From Rutstroemia sp. NJR-2017a BVV2 (lineage: Eukaryota; Ascomycota; Leotiomycetes; Helotiales; Rutstroemiaceae): a stretch of DNA of 64,000 nucleotides. A model generated the notes under the pieces. It had not been told where the DNA came from, searched no databases, and was given only the letters and a program-made list of their open reading frames with translations. Numbering within the stretch: the first letter of the stretch is position 1; each line of letters opens with the position of its first letter. Both the position numbers and the translations under genes were made by a program. The stretch is from assembly GCA_002946415.1 (NCBI GenBank), contig NJPS01000013.1:1054001-1118000 (forward strand), written 5' to 3'. Below, piece by piece: positions 57,280 through 64,000 of the stretch.

Positions 57280-57377
57280 TGTCTCGTGCCGGGTTCGAAC
57301 CGACGATCTCCTGTGAACACTGAATACCACTTGATATTGCCTGTGAAACAGACGGCATACCACTAGCCCAACAAGAC
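57280..57377 (-). tRNA. tRNA-Val (CAC) with a 26-nt intron
   Basis: The 98-nt minus-strand sequence folds as a tRNA: acceptor GTCTTGT pairs with ACGAGAC (one G-T pair), the D-arm contains AGTGGTA, the anticodon stem TCTGT pairs with ACAGG, and the T-arm GTCGG-TTCGAAC-CCGGC is complete. The anticodon loop begins TTCACA, giving anticodon CAC (57343-57345). A 26-nt intron (57316-57341) interrupts after position 37 and contains GTG, which can pair with the anticodon as in canonical eukaryotic tRNA introns. Internal A and B boxes (TGGGCTAGTGG, GGTTCGAAC) and a downstream T-run support transcription. The D-stem has only three good pairs. Confidence 0.85.
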
Positions 57378-57779
57378 TGTTTTGCTGATTTACCTACTAG
57401 TGGTTATGAAATGATATATCGAAAAAGGTGGAACGGAGTAAAGGTGAATAAGTGATGCAAGGAATGATTTCTCGGAATCATTTGCCCAACACGGGAGATG
57501 GCGATACGATAAATCCACATAAGCGTGCCATTAGAAGGAAAGCTTTTTTCAGGAGAAGCGCAAGAACTAATTATCCTGTATTGATGTTCGTTCCATCTGG
57601 CTATTCCTCCTGGGCTGCTTTAGTTGGCATGGTTACCGTGTAGACCAAGCTTTGAAATGGCTCGGAGTTTCTATGCACAACAACCCACCATTTCCAACCT
57701 CTGCCATGCAGGTTTCGAAGCACATGATATACTTCGCGGACTCCTTCAATTCTTGTCTTGCACAATCATTGTTCTCTGC
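57378..57779. other. Intergenic between tRNA and P450, no gene seen
   Basis: 402 bases; upstream side of the tRNA and 3' flank of the P450 gene. Short ORFs only. Confidence 0.5.
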
Positions 57780-59679
57780 TCACACTCTCTTCTCCCATTT
57801 CAAAACAGCCTTCTCGGGGTGCATCATCTGAAGCAAAAGCCTCATCCCTGTATCTTCCTCAACCAACTTCTGCAATCTTTTCCTCGCAGCTTCATCATCT
57901 TCACCTGGTAGTAGCACAGGTTTGACTCTATATTCGCGAAACAAAGCTACTAACACAGCCACGAACTCAACTTGTGAGAACTTTTTGCCGGGACAAACTC
58001 TTACCCCTGCAGACCAGGCGATGAATGGGCTTTTTCCTTTGGGAAATTCTAGAAAGGATTCGGGTTCGAGATCACTTGTCATCGTAGTGATGGATGAGGA
58101 GCTACTGGTGGTAATCCATCGAGATGGTTCCCACTCAAGGGAATTGGAGCCCCACTAGGTAGAAGGACGATGTTTAGCAATTGGTCATTTCATGATATCA
58201 GTATTTCGCAGAAGTAAGATACACTGTGCGGCTGTATTTGGGGATTGAAAGTTATAACTTGAGACTTACATGACGAGGATGTGTGTGTAAGGCTGAGTAG
58301 CTTGGGATGATTATTGTATCAGGAGGAAGTACGTAAGTGTTCTCATTGACTTTGAGTTCGCGAGCTTCTGAACCGGTGCTTTTGGAGATGGCTACTGGTG
58401 TGTAAAGACGTAAAGTCTCATACTGATTCACAACTGTATTAGTATGCTTTTTCTGGCAGGTTTGTTGCATGTTCATGATCTAACATACCGCTACAGCTAG
58501 GCAACGTTTCAGACGAGGGTAGCAATCACTGTAGATTGAATTTTCTGGATCTTCACCACCAAATACCACACTAATCTCGTCGGAGATCCAGTCTTGAATA
58601 TCGGGTCGTGTAGCCATGAGGGCGACTGCTAAAGCCAGCGAGTTCGCCGTAGTATCATGTCCGGCGAAATTGAATACGAAGATGTTTCCATAGATTTCTT
58701 TCTCAGTGAGACCGCCGCCAGTTGTCGTACCTTTACTCGTACTCGTCATGTCCGTTGTATCGGTTTGGGAAGCGCGCACGAGAGACGTCATGAGATTGTT
58801 TCCTCGACTTTTTCCATGGGCCAGCGCTTCTTTTTCTTCTTGGTAGACGGTAGTCATGTAATTCCTGAACGTAATAGTCGCTTGATGGAGCTTCTTCCAG
58901 CTCTTTGGAAGCCACCATTTGTTTAGATTGTCGGGTCCAAGAGCAACTAGCGGGATCGCATTATCCAATATCATTTTCAACGCATACTTGTAGCTTGTCG
59001 ATTCATCAGCAGTAGCATCTTCCTCTGCTCCTTGGAATGGATAAGATTTTCCAAATCCAGCGCTTGACATCACGTGAAGCGAAAGGGTTCGGGTGTCCTC
59101 CGCAACACTCTTCACTGAAGGCTTTGACGACCAATACTGAAGCATTCCAGCACCCTGTCTAATGCTTTCCGACCAAACTAGCTCGTTGTTTTGCTCATTA
59201 AAGCAGGTTGCGGTGATTTTGCGATGCCGTTGCCATTGATGGCCCTCGGTTGTACCAAGGTTCGGACCAAACACGTTGAGCATTTCTAACTGCTCCACCG
59301 GTCGAATAAATTCGGTCTTGCGTGCAAATATGTCAGTCAATGTTTCCACATTACAGACTTGTACCCAGTTCTTTCCTGGAGTGACGAAAATGAACGCATC
59401 GCCAAACTCCTGATGCGCCCTGTATCGGTCGTGGATTTCCCAGCCCCTGTAGCTGAAGCGTATGAAATTGTTGTATCTGAACGGCAACCGTCTAAAAAAT
59501 GGCAGGATAGTCGTATCAACGCTCATCCAAAGAGGATTCCCGCAGTCGATAGGTAGAACGACCAGAGGTAGACCGATTTTCCTAGCCTTTCTGTAATTCA
59601 GGCCAAGGCAGCAAAGCACATAAATTGGCCATGCTAACAGCGGAATCAAAGAAACCAGTACAACATAATAATTGAGCAT
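57780..59679 (-). CDS. Cytochrome P450 monooxygenase
   Basis: Three exons (59679-58489, 58422-58270, 58154-57780), all phase 0, give 572 aa. The N-terminal hydrophobic segment (YYVVLVSLIPLLAWPIYVLC) anchors the enzyme in the ER. P450 motifs: I-helix FAGHDTT (338-344), ExxR as YETLRLY (E399, R402) directly after intron 1, PERF-like WEPSRWI, and the haem loop FIAWSAGVRVCPGKKF with the axial cysteine at about 502. Intron 1 has donor GTATGT, branch TACTAAT and acceptor CAG at 58423; using the earlier acceptor would bring a stop codon or a shorter, less likely intron. The enzyme hydroxylates a small organic substrate with NADPH-P450 reductase; the substrate cannot be inferred. It lies next to a HET pseudogene. 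The plus strand also has an in-frame upstream Met candidate region (GTG/TTG), rejected. Confidence 0.92.
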
Positions 59680-60309
59680 GACTGCAAACGATGAATGAGA
59701 ACTTCGATTGCGGCAGACTGTAGAGATGGTCAATGAATTGCAACAGTTAAGAAAATATTTTGCGGATATGGCCAGAGAAAGATAACCTACCGACAACTGG
59801 CAGCCAAGAGTGGGTTGGTGATGAACACTAGGTTAGTGCTTAGAACATATGGGGGGTTTAGCAGTCAAATGGTGGGAAGTAGGTAGGCTCGCCAGGCTGC
59901 GAGCCTACCGCAGGGTCGATAGGGGTACCCGTCGGGTTCGGGTATCTAGGGTTAAGTTGCAATAAGTACGTAAGCTTAGTAGGTCTGTTGAAGGGAAATT
60001 GACTACATATGTGCCACGCCTGCATGGTTGTTAGTGGTTGTGTAGCGAGAGTAGGTTAAAGAGCTGGAAACCCCCACCTATGGGAACCTATTTCGAGGCC
60101 TAGAAGCAGGGACAAGTTCTAGTTTGTGGTAGCTAAATACTTCAACTTTTATCCTCGTCTTCAAATCAATTATCTCAGATAACTTATAGTATATAAATAA
60201 TCTCTAAGATGATTAGCGGGCGAATAGTAATCTATCATTATTTAATCCATATGAGCCTAACTGGTAATTATGTATGATACTATCTTAGGTGAAGGAGAAG
60301 CTTAAATTT
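59680..60309. other. Intergenic, AT-rich toward the HET pseudogene
   Basis: P450 promoter region. From about 60120 to 60300 the DNA becomes AT-rich and TA-dinucleotide-rich (ATATAAATAATCTC), unlike the coding flanks; this could reflect old repeat DNA or repeat-induced mutation. No gene is seen. Confidence 0.45.
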
Positions 60310-62627
60310 CTATGCTAACACAACTTCTTCTTTCGTTACTCCCTCGAAGTCCCCCAATCTATCCTGATAGATAAAACTTAACGCTCTCCTTTCGTGAAAT
60401 CCTTGAGCTTTCTCCTCCATATCCTTACCACTAAAGTGGATCCTCTCACGTACTACTAGCAGTGCCCAAATATTTGGTCGGTCTAGTTTCATATCCAGAC
60501 CTGCCTCGGCCTTATCCCAGGGATTTGCATTTCCAACATCCAACCAGCTCAGATGGAAACTATCATTTCGCTCGGCTTTCGAGAGCAGTACAATATCAAA
60601 TTCCTGCTCTGAACTTAGTTCTTCTGAAAAAAGCTGCGCATCGCTAGGTACAAAATTTCCCGCCGCAAGCGAGGCTAGAAGGGGGTGTGACGGATCGTCT
60701 TGTTCACATACAGCGTCACTCGTGCGTGGCCAGAGAAGGACGTTTCCAAGCTTCGAGAGTCGCATGTGAAAACTCTTAATCGTGAGTGCATGGAAGTATA
60801 GGAGCTCGTAGTCGCGTGGAATAGCATTCCAGTTGACTTGCTCAGAACCTGGAGGGCTAGTGTCGTCCTGTTTAGGTACGTTCAGCCTGTCCAGGCCATC
60901 ACTCGAGTGGTCTGAACCCAATCGAGCCTGGTCGTTAGAGCCCCAGACACGGCGAACTGGATTTCGAGCTATCCCAGTCCCCCCATGGGTCAGAGTACTG
61001 GTCGATGAAGATGAACCACAAACATAATATATATCCTCCGAGTTGGTAGATAATGAATGTAGTTGGTCGGGTCCTTCCTCCGATACCACCAAAAGGGTAA
61101 CACCTGACCAACCTGCCCAACTCCAACTCGGGAACGCGGGCTGCCGGCGTGCTCCGCCTTGCTTGTTCTGCCAGAATTTTGGGTGCCAAAATAGAAAGAC
61201 AGACATCAAAGGCCGAGGTAAGCATCCCGCACAATAAGTCCGAATTTGCGGTAGCTGCCAGGCGTGTCAGAATTCCGAGAAAGGCATAGACAGTGTCAAT
61301 CTCCGGCTTTGTCAGGTCACGGCCCGTGTAACGGATAAGCTGGCTATGATAATCCGATACAGGGTCCTTGTTTTCGGTGAGGAGAAAGTCAGTCGCGACG
61401 TTTGGCTCAGTGAGTTCTCTAGGGCATAGCTCTGTTAGATGCTGATCCCAGATTGTGTCTTCGGAGAAATAGCCTGAGCGACAGTAGAAGTAAACGAGGT
61501 TGTCGACAAATAGCAGGCATCGACGGGAAAGGACCTGTTCCTGCATCCTGTAAAATCGTATAAGCAGCTGATAAATAACAATAATTAGAAGTACAGAATG
61601 GCTATCGGTTTACGTCCAACCTCGAGACGAGTAGCGAGAAACGGCAAGATATTTATGGACTCCTTGAATTATGGTCATCTTTACACCAGGAGCAACCTCT
61701 CGGCAGAATTGCCGGGTTTCCCGTTTGGTGCCATTTTGGCTGGTAAGGCCGCTGTTCTGATCCTCTCCATTGGCAGCAATAATTGTCATCAGTGCACTTT
61801 CGTAAATAACATCCACATTCTCAATACCTTACGTCATATCTTCCGGATTGTCCTGCACGAGACACAGAGCGTCAATCCAGAGATACCGTTCTCCTAGTTG
61901 AAGTACTAGATCCATGGCATCCCTGACCGTTTGTGAAAGTTCGGTTCGGTCAGCTTTCAAGCCTCCCTTCAGCGAAAGCATAGTAAGGGTTTCATTCAAT
62001 AATTTCAAGCTCGACGTTTGGCCCCACATGTAGCTGAGAGCTACATATCGGCATTGAGTGTTGACCTCGACGAGCCGCTCCTCATGGACGTCGATCAGTC
62101 GGAGAAAGCGTAAAGGTTGATTCGTGCGGCCCGGTGACACTCCAAATTGTAATGGCAACGGCTTGCAGTTGACATGATGCTTTTCGCATGTGTGAAGCCA
62201 GGTTCTTGGCAATTCTATTGGCGTCTGCTCGCGAATGAGACGCCCGTATCCGTAGGCTGTTTTTGTAGGCTCATCAGTCAGAAACACAATGCGTGTTGAT
62301 TGAGAACCGAGAACAGAGAATCCGCCTTCTTTCCATTCTACCTTCAGCTTGCGGTCCCCGTCGTGGTAGCTTGCGTCAGCATCACAACTCCAGATTAGCT
62401 GGCAGAAGGGGCATTCTTGCGCCGAGAGCTCTAACTCTCGTACGGTGCCAAAGTCAAAATATCTAGGTTTCTGGGGAAAACTATCAAAGTTAATATTTTG
62501 GCAATGTTTGCAGAGCCGACTCCTCTATGCATTATTAATAGGCAAGATGAAAGAAAGGTAGGTTGTAACTGACGCCCTTGTCACTTCTAAGTCTCGCGTT
62601 GAATAGCGCTTCTTCGTGGCTGGTCAT
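60310..62627 (-). pseudogene. HET-domain (heterokaryon incompatibility) gene, broken twice
   Basis: A HET-domain gene running from the ATG at 62627 to a stop at 60310. Exon 1 (62627 to a GTCAGT donor near 62573) joins at an AG near 62525 to a reading frame starting RSRLCKHCQNINFDSF. HET motifs are clear: YVALSYMWG, LWIDALCLVQDNPED, VIYESALMTIIAANGED, SSRGWT joined by a normal intron (donor near 61617, acceptor near 61546) to MQEQVLSRR, and the C-terminal FPSWSWAGWSG. Two lesions break it. First, an in-frame TAA (61829-61831) sits between the two central HET blocks with no usable intron around it. Second, an extra A within the plus-strand A run near 61195-61197 shifts the frame before the FPSWSWAGW block. 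HET proteins in fungi trigger growth arrest or death on non-self recognition; here function is probably lost. Confidence 0.8.
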
Positions 62628-63416
62628 ATTTTACTTAAATATTGAGGTAACTGCCAACAGCAAGGTAATGAGAGACGGAATGAAAGTAGTCAGAGTAACA
62701 GAAGAATATTAAAGGAGTGGAGTCAAAATAACTTACTCTTGATCGACGGGGTGTAGCGAAAAGGTGGGGTAGTGAGGGGCTGCCGTGTCACATCGGCAGA
62801 TTTACTGTACATTGAAAGCAAAGCGGGCTGAAAGGGCGAAAAAGCAATATCGTATCCAATACGGATACATGATTGGGGGACTGCGCTTAACCTCAACTCA
62901 ACAACCGTTGGTCCACACAGATGACCGAGTTTCAAGTATTCTTGACCTATACAAGTAGGCAAATTTAGACAGACATACATGATCTTAATAAAACATCGAC
63001 CTGAATCATATTCGCTGTCGTTGTCACAGTAAGTATTGGTATGTTTTTGGTATATCCCTAAGATAACACAGCCCATGGATGATTTGCGGCACACGTAGCT
63101 ATTTATCGAACAATCTACCCAGAATTGGCGATAAGCCGTAGACGCATAATCGCAAATGTTTGAAAGGATACGAACTTGGTGAATTGCAGTGATAGATTGT
63201 TCAATATATATTCGGTCGATCTGTCACCCAGAAGTCGAGTCCAACAACGCACCACTTCTTACACTTTCATCTGGCAACACACCGGCAACCACCACCCCAA
63301 GTCACCCAATCCAAATCTTGCCCTGAGCTCCAATCAGCAACCAGGCAGTTCCTCAAATATCAAATATCGCCTCCATAGCCAGAAAAGCTATTCATCGTTC
63401 GTTACCGTCTCGCAAA
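62628..63416. other. Intergenic, no gene seen
   Basis: Upstream side of the HET pseudogene and likely promoter of the small secreted candidate. No supported ORF. Confidence 0.45.
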
Positions 63417-63824
63417 ATGCACTCCTTTCTTTCCCTATCATTCCTTTTCCTCGTCTGTGAGACCTTTGTGGTTCTAGCCGGCAACGGCTTCACTACATCC
63501 ACAGTCGTAGCAGGCCCAGCTTCATCAATTCCAACTTCGATTGTGCGTCGGGAGCAACCGCCAGTTGTTCCATTTGAACGAGTCAAATCCCAAGTCATTG
63601 AGCCTGTTATCGTTGAAATCGAAAGCAACGAGCAGGTCGCGCCAGAAGTCGCTACGTCTCGCCGTCTGACTCGTCACGAACAACGCACCGAGCGAGCTGC
63701 AGCGGTACACAATTGCCGTCAAATCCAGGAAACCGAGGGGGCTGAGGTCAGCGATCATCAGACGACTGTGAAACGCCATTTATCCAGTGCTCACAGTCCT
63801 CAGCGCTGCCACCACAATGCGTAA
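63417..63824 (+). CDS. Candidate small secreted protein, unknown family
   Basis: A 135-aa ORF with an ATG at 63417 and a plausible signal peptide (MHSFLSLSFLFLVCETFVVL, cleavage near A21-G22). The mature part is Val/Glu/Pro-rich, then rich in Arg, His and Gln, with two cysteines (in HNCRQ and QRCHH). No known domain is recognised. The CA-rich DNA just before the start looks like a fungal leader. The C-terminal half is of low-confidence composition and the true gene may be spliced or extend past the ORF end. Alternatives: a cell-wall or GPI-like protein, or a chance ORF. Confidence 0.45.
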   Translation: MHSFLSLSFLFLVCETFVVLAGNGFTTSTVVAGPASSIPTSIVRREQPPVVPFERVKSQVIEPVIVEIESNEQVAPEVATSRRLTRHEQRTERAAAVHNCRQIQETEGAEVSDHQTTVKRHLSSAHSPQRCHHNA

Positions 63825-64000
63825 TAAGGCACTGCTGCTACAGTTCCTTGAAAATGCTGACTCTCTCGCGGCTTGATCGATGAAGAGGGCAGCCAGTAGT
63901 TTAGGGAGCAAGATTCACAGTTGGAGGACGGGCTATGAATGGAATATTTCGTTGAGAGTGTGTATCTTTGGTTACTCGGGAAGCGGTAGTGTACTGAGAG
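63825..64000. other. Window edge, no gene seen
   Basis: The final 176 bases follow the stop of the small secreted candidate. Nothing recognisable. Confidence 0.4.

Noticed and set aside
59930..59955. CTAGGGTTAAG as a telomere-like tract
   Set aside because: Only a single TAGGGTTA unit; no array, so no evidence for an internal telomere.

Overview
The window looks like chromosomal DNA from a filamentous ascomycete (Pezizomycotina). Many genes carry short GT-AG introns (mostly about 45-120 nt), three proteins are Zn(II)2Cys6 regulators, and there are a HET-domain gene, an Msb1/Mug8-type morphogenesis protein and a cellobiose dehydrogenase. There are no operons or ribosome binding sites. The class is a guess (Leotiomycetes-like); no marker gene was compared.

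Layout. 1-6.1 kb: 5' part of TAF1 (minus), a divergent D-serine dehydratase-like gene (plus) and convergent ARP4 (minus). 7.0-11.1 kb: an intronless LRR-kinase of bacterial-like architecture (plus) convergent with a six-exon zinc-cluster regulator (minus). 13.3-16.2 kb: PEX2 (plus, with an overlapping uORF) and a FAR-17a/AIG1-like membrane protein (minus). 20.1-22.3 kb: a conserved coiled-coil-type fungal protein between two deserts of about 4 kb. 26.6-30.3 kb: a secreted AA8-AA3_1 cellobiose dehydrogenase and a small Gly-rich membrane protein. 31.3-43.0 kb: a dense housekeeping block with an Hsp70-like ATPase and its divergent unknown neighbour, a Ca2+/cation exchanger, uracil-DNA glycosylase, an Mtm1/SLC25A39-like carrier and an FBXO9/Pof7-like F-box protein. 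45.9-49.4 kb: the Msb1-like protein. 51.0-52.0 kb: a GNAT acetyltransferase interrupted by repeats. 52.2-63.8 kb: an accessory-looking block with two tandem zinc-cluster regulators, an intron-bearing tRNA-Val(CAC), a cytochrome P450, a HET-domain pseudogene with a nonsense codon and a frameshift, and a short secreted-protein candidate.

Most genes are independent housekeeping functions: transcription (TAF1, ARP4), peroxisome import (PEX2), DNA repair (UNG), mitochondrial transport, ubiquitin ligase and polarity. The right end (regulators, P450, HET) resembles variable fungal sequence but lacks a backbone synthase, so I do not call it a biosynthetic cluster. The most unusual items are the bacterial-type LRR-kinase, the PEX2 start overlapped by a uORF stop, the repeat-swollen acetyltransferase, the acidic-tailed cellobiose dehydrogenase and the doubly broken HET gene. 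I did not find a clearly new multi-gene system. Exon limits were worked out by hand from frame continuity, splice consensus and remembered family conservation; no alignment or transcript was available.
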